A stretch of 15,729 nucleotides of DNA, from NCBI GenBank assembly GCA_027052485.1, contig JALUFA010000058.1, positions 1-15,729 on the forward strand. The letters are read 5' to 3'. This DNA comes from Hydrogenothermaceae bacterium (lineage in GTDB: Bacteria > Aquificota > Aquificia > Aquificales > Hydrogenothermaceae). How positions within the stretch are numbered: the stretch's first letter is position 1; every line of letters starts with the position of its first letter. A model generated the notes under the pieces. That model ran no database searches and was not told the origin of the DNA. It saw only the letters and a list, made by a program, of their open reading frames with translations. Of the stretch, positions 7,501 to 13,508 are shown one piece after another. A program made the translations under genes and the position numbers.

Positions 7501-8987
7501 AGCTTATATACGACCTAAAACAGATAAATCCAAGGGCAAAAGTGATAGTAAAACTCGTTTCTGAAACAGGAATTGGTACCATCGCTTCAGGGGTAGCAAA
7601 GGCATTTGCAGACATCATCCATATTTCCGGCCATGATGGTGGAACAGGAGCATCTCCTCTCGTATCTATAAAGCACGCAGGAACAGTATGGGAGCTTGGG
7701 CTTTCCGAAGTTCAAAAAGTTTTAATAGAAAATGACCTTAGAGGCAGAGTAAAGCTTAGAGTTGACGGAGGTATGAAAAACGCCAGAGATATTATTTCAG
7801 CGGCACTTTTAGGAGCTGAAGAGTACGGCTTTGGAACAGCTTTAATGATTGCTGAAGGTTGTGTAATGGCAAGGCAGTGCCATTTAAACACGTGTCCTGT
7901 TGGGATAACCACCCAAGACCCAGCTTTAATAGAAAAGTACAAAGGAAAGCCAGAACATATAATCAGATATTTACAGTTTTTAGCCCAAGAGGTTAGACAG
8001 TACCTCGCAGATATGGGCTACAAGAGCCTAGACGATATTATAGGAAGAACAGATTTAATCAAGCCGAAAATCCCTACAGACCACTTTAAGGCAAAATTTG
8101 TAGACCTATCACCAATCTTAGTGGAGCCTCCAAAGGATAAACCTATAAAATCTATCGTTGATAGAAATGACCCACCATCTAAACCATTTGACGACGAGAT
8201 ACTGAAAGATGCACTGCCAGCTATAGAAAAAGATGAAGTTTTCTCTGGTTTTTACGTCATAAGAAACACTTACCGCTCTGTAGGAACAAAGGTAGCCCAT
8301 GAGATAGCTAAAAGATATGGAGATAAAGGTCTAAGAACAGGAAAGATTGAACTAAACCTCAGAGGAACTGCAGGGCAGTCTTTTGGAGCCTTTAGCGTTA
8401 AAGGACTTGAGATGTTTCTAACAGGACAGGCAAATGACTATGTAGGAAAGGGAATGACAGGCGGATTAATTGTTATCAGACCTCCGAAAGAGTTTAAAGG
8501 AAACTCATGGGAAAACGTTATTATGGGTAATACGGTACTGTACGGTGCTACTGGAGGAATGCTGTTTGCATCAGGCAAAGCAGGTGAGAGATTTGCCGTA
8601 AGAAACAGTGGTGCCATTGCAGTAGTAGAGGGAACAGGGGAACACTGCTGTGAGTACATGACTGGTGGAAAGGTTGTCGTTTTAGGAGAAACAGGTAAAA
8701 ACTTTGGAGCCGCAATGACTGGCGGTGTGGCTTATGTGTATGACCCAAACGGTGAGCTAGAAAACAAGATAAACAAATCTTACGTTCACATAACAGACCT
8801 TGATGAGGATGATGTAGAAGACCTTAAAGAGCTTTTAATCAAGCATAAAGCTTACACCGAAAGTAAGATTGCAGCAAAAATCTTAAACAACTTTGATGAA
8901 GAGCTGGATAACTTTGTAAAAGTTGAACCAGTTTCCACAAAGAAACCTCACTTAGAAACTGACGAAGTGAAAGTTGAAACAAAATAA
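4587..8987 (+). CDS. gltB: Glutamate synthase, large (alpha) subunit
   Basis: The enzyme moves the amide of glutamine to 2-oxoglutarate, giving two glutamates for nitrogen assimilation. With the TTG start at 4587 it has 1466 residues, near the usual ~1480-1515. A short propeptide leads to Cys11 (ERDSCGVGF), the N-terminal nucleophile exposed by cleavage. The glutaminase domain (about 11-400) contains STNTFPNW and LAHNGEINT. A central domain follows, then the FMN-binding synthase barrel (about 820-1180, with GGKSNSGEGGEDPARF and SGHDGGTGASP). The 3Fe-4S cysteines are Cys1092, Cys1098 and Cys1103 (C-x5-C-x4-C). The C-terminal GXGXG beta-helix spans about 1235-1410. An earlier in-frame TTG at 4572 would add five residues but lacks an SD. 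The small subunit gltD is not adjacent, so the electron partner is encoded elsewhere or is a ferredoxin. The gene has its own short upstream region and is followed by a hairpin. Confidence 0.97.
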   Translation: MFNILNERDSCGVGFIVNIKGNKSHKLVDDALTALANLDHRGAVSADGKTGDGAGILTQIPYKFFEKELNKLGIKAPSNEDLAVGVFFIPEDKLDEYKQKVEEIVNQKFKFLGWREVPINEEDLGEIAKSVKPAILQGFISKEGVDVEDFEKELFILRKKLEKEIASKDDRFYIPSLSSKTIVYKGMVTAPRLKSFYKDLQDEDFESALAVYHQRYSTNTFPNWKLAQPFRMLAHNGEINTISANRNWLNAKADDVREVWGDLADDILPIINYEDSDSASLDNALEFLVRSGKDPLVAINALIPKAFENDEFMSEEEKAFYEYFACIFEAWDGPAAIAFTDGDLMIGKLDRNGLRPARYIITEDEVIMASEVGVVDVPEEKIVYKGRLGPGEAIAIDTREGKIYADKEIIEKVSKNKKYKEWVKEYLKYFIPATDYPELEPKDVLKEAALFGYDKDHINFYIKEMIEKANEPIYSMGNDTPISVLSRRPKLLSTYFKQRFAQVTNPPIDPIREKSVMSLKTYVGKKENFLLETPKHADQLVFESPVIFDNELKELIETFEGKVEIIPTIFEPYDTALEPKLDEICQRVEEAVDSGKEIIVLSDRDVSIEGAPIPMGLAVAAVNSYMGKKGKRSKFSIVADTADARDTHSIAFLIGYGATLVNPYLTVQIIRNLVEEDKKLNMDFEEAVKRYRKAVNEGLLKIMSKMGIATIKSYRGSGLFEALGISKEVIDKYFPGTPSQLGGIEVRQIAQEVLLRYNKAFFEELKGWPQEGEYRHRRDGEFHSWNPKALTSLHRAVRGESWEEYKKFSELAYAEKPVNVRDLFEIVSDRPPIPIEEVEPVEEIMKRFIGAGMSIGALSREAHETIAEAMNTIGGKSNSGEGGEDPARFGTIKNSKIKQVASGRFGVTAEYLNSAEEIEIKIAQGAKPGEGGQLPGKKVDVYIAFLRRAKPGTTLISPPPHHDIYSIEDLAQLIYDLKQINPRAKVIVKLVSETGIGTIASGVAKAFADIIHISGHDGGTGASPLVSIKHAGTVWELGLSEVQKVLIENDLRGRVKLRVDGGMKNARDIISAALLGAEEYGFGTALMIAEGCVMARQCHLNTCPVGITTQDPALIEKYKGKPEHIIRYLQFLAQEVRQYLADMGYKSLDDIIGRTDLIKPKIPTDHFKAKFVDLSPILVEPPKDKPIKSIVDRNDPPSKPFDDEILKDALPAIEKDEVFSGFYVIRNTYRSVGTKVAHEIAKRYGDKGLRTGKIELNLRGTAGQSFGAFSVKGLEMFLTGQANDYVGKGMTGGLIVIRPPKEFKGNSWENVIMGNTVLYGATGGMLFASGKAGERFAVRNSGAIAVVEGTGEHCCEYMTGGKVVVLGETGKNFGAAMTGGVAYVYDPNGELENKINKSYVHITDLDEDDVEDLKELLIKHKAYTESKIAAKILNNFDEELDNFVKVEPVSTKKPHLETDEVKVETK

Positions 8988-9001
8988 AGAAATCCCCTTT
9001 T

Positions 9002-9020
9002 GCCCCTCTTCAGGGGCTTT
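9002..9020 (+). terminator. Possible intrinsic terminator or attenuator after gltB
   Basis: The inverted repeat GCCCCT (9002-9007) / AGGGGC (9012-9017) has a 4-nt loop and is followed by only three T before AAACC. The stem is GC-rich and stable, but the U-tract is short. Partial read-through into the nuclease gene 24 nt further on is therefore likely, especially as no clear promoter is seen in the 56-nt gap. Confidence 0.55.
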
Positions 9021-9043
9021 AAACCTATTATGGAAGGTAGACG

Positions 9044-9595
9044 ATGATTAAAAGAATAACCCTTTTTTTGGCTTTACTGGTTATAACTGTTGTTTATGCA
9101 AGCCCTATAAAGCCAGACTTTGTAAAGGCAAAAGTTGTTAAAGTTATAGATGGAGATACTATTATTGTTTCTATACCAAAAACGACCTTCAATGATAGAA
9201 AGACCCTAAAAAACCTCAAGTACCATGTAAGACTGATAGGGATAGATACTCCAGAAAGTCGCCCAAACAGAAGAGCAAAACTACAGGCAAGAGAAAGCCA
9301 TAAATCGGTTGAAGAGATAGTAAAACTTGGAAAATTAGCAAAAGAGTTCACAAAAAGACTACTGCCAAAAGGACAAACAGTTTATCTTGAGTTTGACGTT
9401 CAACCACAGGACAGATATGGAAGGCTACTTGCATACGTGTGGCTTCCAAATGGAAAAATGGTTAACGCCCTTATTATCTGTAATGGTTTTGCATATCCTC
9501 TGACTGTTCCTCCAAATGTTAAGTACCAAAAACTGTTTTTGGAGTGTTTTAGAAAAACGAAGGAAGAGAAAAAAGGTCTATGGAGACTGATGTAA
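9044..9595 (+). CDS. Exported thermonuclease (staphylococcal nuclease family)
   Basis: A signal peptide covers residues 1 to about 19 (KR, hydrophobic core, then VVYA before Ser20), so the enzyme acts outside the cytoplasm. The SNase fold shows KVIDGDT (33-39), RLIGIDTPE (63-71), DRYGRLLAYV (123-132) and a C-terminal KEEKKGLW. By alignment with Staphylococcus aureus nuclease (D21, R35, D40, E43, R87), the Ca-binding and catalytic residues correspond to Asp38, Arg63, Asp68, Glu71 and Arg127. All are present, so it should be an active Ca-dependent DNA/RNA nuclease. Cys146 and Cys168 could form a disulfide after export. Between the strands at about 42-60 it carries a short Lys-rich insertion. 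The SD GGAAGGT (9032-9038) lies 5 nt before the ATG. The stop is directly followed by the lepB ATG, with no gap. Confidence 0.92.
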   Translation: MIKRITLFLALLVITVVYASPIKPDFVKAKVVKVIDGDTIIVSIPKTTFNDRKTLKNLKYHVRLIGIDTPESRPNRRAKLQARESHKSVEEIVKLGKLAKEFTKRLLPKGQTVYLEFDVQPQDRYGRLLAYVWLPNGKMVNALIICNGFAYPLTVPPNVKYQKLFLECFRKTKEEKKGLWRLM

Positions 9596-10294
9596 ATGAA
9601 AGAAAACGAACTGATAAAAGGCATAAAAACCGTTCTATTTATCGTATTGGTAGTATCCCTTATAAGGGTCTTTTTCGTTCAGGCGTTTAACATTCCATCA
9701 GGTTCAATGAAACCAACCCTTTTAGTAGGAGACTTTATCCTGGTTAATAAACTAGTGTATGGAGACTGGTCTATAGGAATTCCATTTACAGATATGACCT
9801 TTTACAGAATAAAAAACAGGCTGGTTCACCCAGACAGAGGAGATGTAATAGTTTTTAAGTATCCAGAAAATCCACAAATAGACTTTATAAAGAGGATAAT
9901 AGCTCTACCCGGTGATACAGTTCAGGTAAAAGACGACATTGTTTACATAAACGGTAAGCCTCTACCAAAGAAAAAAGATGGAATATACTCGGAACACGGC
10001 GAGCACGTTCAGATTTATATTGAGTGTACTACCCGAAAATACCATAACCACCAGAAGTACTGCTACAAAACTATGGAGATATACGAAAACGAAGGGAAAG
10101 ATTTTGGACCTATAAAGGTACCAGAGGGGCATTACTTTGTTATGGGAGATAACAGAGATAACAGTAGAGACAGTAGATTTTGGGGATTTGTCCCTGATGA
10201 TTACATAATAGGAAGGGCTTTTATCATCTATTTTTCCATAGACTTGCAAAAACCGATGATTAGATTTAATAGAATAGGAAAGATTATCCAGTAG
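9596..10294 (+). CDS. lepB: Signal peptidase I
   Basis: This membrane serine protease removes signal peptides from exported proteins. At 232 residues it has one N-terminal membrane anchor (about 10-30, TVLFIVLVVSLIRVFFVQAF). Box B follows: IPSGSMKPTL (33-42) with catalytic Ser37. FIKRIIALPGD (97-107) holds the general-base Lys99, and GDNRDNSRDSRFWGFV (184-199) is box E. The domain between about 128 and 170 contains Cys144 and Cys156, in roughly the region where E. coli LepB has its disulfide, plus several histidines. It starts immediately after the thermonuclease stop; GGAG (9582-9585) inside that gene serves as SD. It lies 13 nt before pyrC. Exported clients encoded in this window include the thermonuclease just upstream. 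The lipoprotein would instead need signal peptidase II. Confidence 0.97.
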   Translation: MKENELIKGIKTVLFIVLVVSLIRVFFVQAFNIPSGSMKPTLLVGDFILVNKLVYGDWSIGIPFTDMTFYRIKNRLVHPDRGDVIVFKYPENPQIDFIKRIIALPGDTVQVKDDIVYINGKPLPKKKDGIYSEHGEHVQIYIECTTRKYHNHQKYCYKTMEIYENEGKDFGPIKVPEGHYFVMGDNRDNSRDSRFWGFVPDDYIIGRAFIIYFSIDLQKPMIRFNRIGKIIQ

Positions 10295-10295
10295 T

Positions 10296-10301
10296 GGAGG
10301 T
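10296..10301 (+). promoter_or_regulatory. Ribosome binding site deciding the pyrC TTG start
   Basis: GGAGGT, a near-perfect SD, lies 6 nt upstream of TTG 10308. It fixes this non-ATG start; the next methionines in frame lie inside conserved sequence. Confidence 0.75.
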
Positions 10302-10307
10302 TGAAGA

Positions 10308-11606
10308 TTGAGCTTAATCTTGATAAAGGGCGGTCATGTAGTAGACCCTCAAACAAACAAAAATGAAAAAGCAGATATTTTGATAGAAAAAGGGAAGATA
10401 AAAAAGATAGATAAAGATATAAAACCATTTGCAGGTTGCCAGATTATAGATGCTACGGATTGCATAGTTTCTCCTTCGTTTTGTGATATCCACGTTCACT
10501 TTAGAGACCCGGGACAGACCTATAAAGAAGATATACGCTCAGGTTCAATGGCAGCAGTAGCAGGAGGGTACACCACCGTAGTATGTATGCCAAACACCAT
10601 CCCAGCTATAGATGACCCATCTATAGTCAGATATGTTATTGAAAAAGGAGAAGAAGTTGGCCTGTGTAGAGTTTTACCTGCCGCTGCTATAACAAAAGGA
10701 AGAAGAGGGAAAGAAATTTCCGAAATGTGGCTTCTAAAAGATGCCGGAGCCGTATACTTTACCGATGATGGGGCACCAGTTATGGATGCATTCATAATGC
10801 GAAAAGCCATGGAGTACGCAGGTTCAATAGGTTCATTTGTGGCTGACCACTGTGAGGACTTAAACCTCTCAAACGATGGGGTAGCACATGAGGGAGAGAT
10901 AGCAGCAGCTCTTGGACTTCCACCTTTACCACCTGAAGCAGAAGACACAATGGTAGCTAGAGACTGTATCCTTTCCCTAAGAACTGGGATGCCCGTTCAT
11001 ATATGTCATATATCATCAAAAGTTGCAATAGAGACCGTTGCGTGGGCTAAGGCGATGGGAGCAAACGTCACAGCAGAAGTAACACCTCACCACCTATCCT
11101 TATCTGATGAAGAGTGGCTTGATTTTGACTGTAAGGCAAAAGTTTCACCTCCACTACGAGAGCATGAAGATATTGAAGCAGTAAGATGGGGATTAGCCTC
11201 TGGAATAATAGACTTTGTGGCAACAGACCACGCACCCCACGCCCACCACGAAAAAATGCTAGAACACCAGTCATGCCCTCCGGGAATGATAGGACTACAG
11301 TTTGCACTGCCTACAGTTTTAGAGCTTGTTAGAAAAGATTACTTTGATATCAATAGAGCCATTGAGGTTTTATCCATAGAGCCAATGAAAAAAATAGGTT
11401 TAAAACCTCCATCCATAGAGGAAGGAAACATCGCAGAGCTAGTAATTTTTAACCCTTCTGAAAGCTGGGAAGTAAACGAAGAAACAATCCTATCTAAAAG
11501 TAAGAATACTCCCCTTTTAGGTAGAAAACTGATAGGAAAGGTAAAGTACACCTTCTACAACGGCAAGCTTGTCTATTCTGACGAAGCAGGTATAAGCTGT
11601 GGATAA
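10308..11606 (+). CDS. pyrC: Dihydroorotase, class I
   Basis: The enzyme cyclises carbamoyl aspartate to dihydroorotate in pyrimidine synthesis. Its 432 residues follow the Aquifex/Bacillus class I pattern. The metal motif is DIHVHFRDPG (60-69, His62 and His64). An acidic pair FTDDGAP (151-157) includes the Asp that replaces the carboxylated Lys of class II enzymes. Further ligands are His181 (ADHCED), His234 (HICHIS) and Asp307 (ATDHAPH). PNTIPA (95-100) fits the substrate region. In Aquifex aeolicus the class I enzyme is active in a complex with aspartate transcarbamoylase (PyrB); no pyrB is in this window. The TTG start has a strong SD. The 3' end overlaps the next gene by 8 nt. Confidence 0.96.
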   Translation: MSLILIKGGHVVDPQTNKNEKADILIEKGKIKKIDKDIKPFAGCQIIDATDCIVSPSFCDIHVHFRDPGQTYKEDIRSGSMAAVAGGYTTVVCMPNTIPAIDDPSIVRYVIEKGEEVGLCRVLPAAAITKGRRGKEISEMWLLKDAGAVYFTDDGAPVMDAFIMRKAMEYAGSIGSFVADHCEDLNLSNDGVAHEGEIAAALGLPPLPPEAEDTMVARDCILSLRTGMPVHICHISSKVAIETVAWAKAMGANVTAEVTPHHLSLSDEEWLDFDCKAKVSPPLREHEDIEAVRWGLASGIIDFVATDHAPHAHHEKMLEHQSCPPGMIGLQFALPTVLELVRKDYFDINRAIEVLSIEPMKKIGLKPPSIEEGNIAELVIFNPSESWEVNEETILSKSKNTPLLGRKLIGKVKYTFYNGKLVYSDEAGISCG

Positions 11607-12225
11607 GATTTTTATAAACCATCCCGAGATAGAAAAGTACATTTTTTCCTTGCTAGAAGATGATGACCCAGTGCTGAAAGAGATGGAAGAACTGGCAGAA
11701 AAACTAAATTTTCCTATTGTTGGTAGAATTGTAGGTAAACTCTTATACCTAATAACAAAGATAAAAAAACCTAAACTGGTTGTTGAGATAGGCTCTGGCT
11801 TTGGATACTCAGGCTATTGGTTCGCCAAGGCCTTACAAGGCTCAGGAAAACTAGTTTTATCAGATTACAAAGGAGAAAATATTCAGCTTGCTAAAGAGTT
11901 TTTGCAGAAAGCAAATCTTGATAAGAATGTTATTTTTGAAGTTGGAGACGGAGTAGAGATAGCCAAGAGGTATAAAGATATAGATATTCTCTTTCTAGAC
12001 CATGAGAAATCCCGCTATAAAGAGGCTGCAGATGCTTTAAAAGAAAATTTATCTAAAGAAGCGCTAGTTATAGCTGATAATGTTCTGTGGTACGGAAAAG
12101 TCCTCAAACCAGAGCAGAGTAAAAAAGTAAAGGCAATAGATGAATTTAATAGATACATGATAAAACACTTTGATACAACTATAATCCCTGTAAGGGACGG
12201 GCTACTACTGGCCCAGAAAAGATAA
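11599..12225 (+). CDS. SAM-dependent O-methyltransferase (family 3, TrmR/COMT-like)
   Basis: The protein has 208 residues. The SAM-binding motif I is VVEIGSGFGYSGYWFA (61-76), followed by the acidic end of the next strand, LVLSDY (85-90, Asp89). The metal-binding set of this family is visible: Asp134 in ILFLDHEKSRY and Asp160-Asn161 in IADNVLW. Members methylate small catechol-type substrates or, as TrmR, the 5-hydroxyuridine of the tRNA wobble position. Which substrate applies here cannot be decided from sequence alone. The GTG start is supported by its 8-nt overlap with pyrC and a weak SD (AGGT, about 11589-11592). It is the last gene of the nuclease-lepB-pyrC unit and ends 2 nt from the convergent flgL stop. 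Confidence 0.88.
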   Translation: MDKIFINHPEIEKYIFSLLEDDDPVLKEMEELAEKLNFPIVGRIVGKLLYLITKIKKPKLVVEIGSGFGYSGYWFAKALQGSGKLVLSDYKGENIQLAKEFLQKANLDKNVIFEVGDGVEIAKRYKDIDILFLDHEKSRYKEAADALKENLSKEALVIADNVLWYGKVLKPEQSKKVKAIDEFNRYMIKHFDTTIIPVRDGLLLAQKR

Positions 12226-12227
12226 GT

Positions 12228-13436
12228 TTACTTTAGGAAATTCAGTAAAGATAAATCTTTATTCTGATTAAATGAAGCTAGTAGTGCTTGATATGCTACT
12301 TTTGTCTTTTCTAGCTCAGATATGGTACTTGCATAATCCGCATCTTCAAACTTAGAAATCAGATTTGAAAACTCAGTTTTTAGAAACTCGTTTTGAGGCT
12401 TTAAATCCTCAATAACATTTATCTGAGTTCCGATTTTAGAGCGGTATGCAGATATCTTGTTAAAGCTTTCATCAAATTCATCAAGGATAGCTTTTACATT
12501 ACCAGTTTTTGCTATTAATCCTGTAGGATTTGAGTCAGATATAGAAATTTTTTTAGACGTGTCTTGTCCCTTTAATCCAAGTCTGTAAACTCCATCTTTG
12601 TCTACAAAGATAAAAGCTTTAACCCCAGGGTTTGTAGCAGCCGAGTTTATATTATTAACAAGGTCAGTAAGAGTATCTGTGTTTGAGTAGCTCACAGAAA
12701 AGCTGCTTCCACCATAATTTATTGTCAGTGTACCAGAAGTTCCAATTGTTTCTGTGTTAGAGTGAAATCCAGTTTCAGAAAAGTAGGCGTGCAGTTTTGT
12801 TAAGTCTCCGTCATCTATTATTTTTGTTATATCATCTAAAGCTTTTACTATGCCAATTTTGTATCCAGTACCATCCCAGAATCCCGACTTAACTGTCCCT
12901 AGGTACTCTTTCCCATTAAAGGTTGTATTAAGCTCAACACCTCTTGCGACAGGAACGGTGGTTTCCCTTTCTTCGCCTTGATAGTACCCTATGTCATCAA
13001 AAGGGTCAGACTGGGATTTCACTCCTCCAAAAATTCTTGTATCTCCAACACTTATATTTGCCTGCTTTATAATGTAGTTTCTCATGGATGTAAAGTAATC
13101 ACTTAAAACCTCTGCATCTTCAGCATCCATAACACCTGTGTTTAAAACCTGAATAATATGGGTTCTTGTTTCCATTCCCGCTTCAACAACATTTCCGAGT
13201 GCTCCCTCTGCAACATCTAAAACCGTGTTTACCTGATCCATATTACGGTTATAGGCTTCTATTGTTTGATTAATACGTCTTAATCTTTGGGCTTTGATAG
13301 TATCAATGGTATTATCTGAGGGGGCTAGAATTTTCTTTCCAGATGCTATCTGTTTTGTATACTTAGCAATTTTACTTTCTTTTATATTGTTATTTCTTAT
13401 AAAATTGTCGTAAAAGGATATATCAGGTATTCTCAT
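12228..13436 (-). CDS. flgL: Flagellar hook-filament junction protein FlgL (HAP3), enlarged
   Basis: FlgL is exported through the flagellar apparatus and joins FlgK to the filament. The N-terminal flagellin-like coiled coil is clear: MRIPDIS, then TKQIASGKKILAPSDN (27-42) and NQTIEAYNRNMDQVN (56-70). The C-terminal helix DADYASTISELEKTKVAYQA (365-384) ends in SLLNFLK. At 402 residues it is longer than the usual ~300. The extra mass is a central beta-rich region that includes a segment at about 232-300 like the flagellin hook-IN motif (SGTLTINYGGSSF, then DTLTDLVNNIN). The ATG at 13436 has only a weak SD (GGTGA) but is the FlgL family start. It lies downstream of flgK, in the same direction, behind its own sigma28 promoter. 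Confidence 0.95.
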   Translation of the reverse strand: MRIPDISFYDNFIRNNNIKESKIAKYTKQIASGKKILAPSDNTIDTIKAQRLRRINQTIEAYNRNMDQVNTVLDVAEGALGNVVEAGMETRTHIIQVLNTGVMDAEDAEVLSDYFTSMRNYIIKQANISVGDTRIFGGVKSQSDPFDDIGYYQGEERETTVPVARGVELNTTFNGKEYLGTVKSGFWDGTGYKIGIVKALDDITKIIDDGDLTKLHAYFSETGFHSNTETIGTSGTLTINYGGSSFSVSYSNTDTLTDLVNNINSAATNPGVKAFIFVDKDGVYRLGLKGQDTSKKISISDSNPTGLIAKTGNVKAILDEFDESFNKISAYRSKIGTQINVIEDLKPQNEFLKTEFSNLISKFEDADYASTISELEKTKVAYQALLASFNQNKDLSLLNFLK

Positions 13437-13470
13437 TTTTTCACCACTTGGCTAGTGATTGCAAACCTTA

Positions 13471-13497
13471 TTATCGGTAATTTAATATAAATTTTTA
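13471..13497 (-). promoter_or_regulatory. Sigma28 (FliA) promoter for flgL
   Basis: On the minus strand TAAAAATT (forward 13490-13497) is followed by 11 nt and ACCGATAA (forward 13471-13478). The FliA consensus is TAAAGTTT, 11 nt, GCCGATAA. The -10 ends 34 nt before the ATG, and the whole element lies in the 72-nt gap after flgK. Confidence 0.8.
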
Positions 13498-13508
13498 AGT
13501 TCGCAAAT

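Noticed and set aside
7712-7942. Several 60-95-codon minus-strand frames inside gltB, lepA, lepB and pyrC
   Set aside because: They are shadows of confidently identified genes on the other strand, without ribosome binding sites or recognisable protein features.
12227-12249. TTTACT/AGTAAA inverted repeat at the methyltransferase-flgL convergence, considered as a bidirectional terminator
   Set aside because: The stem is only 6 bp and nearly all A-T, has an 11-nt loop and no flanking U-tract. It also lies within the flgL coding end. It would not be stable in a thermophile.
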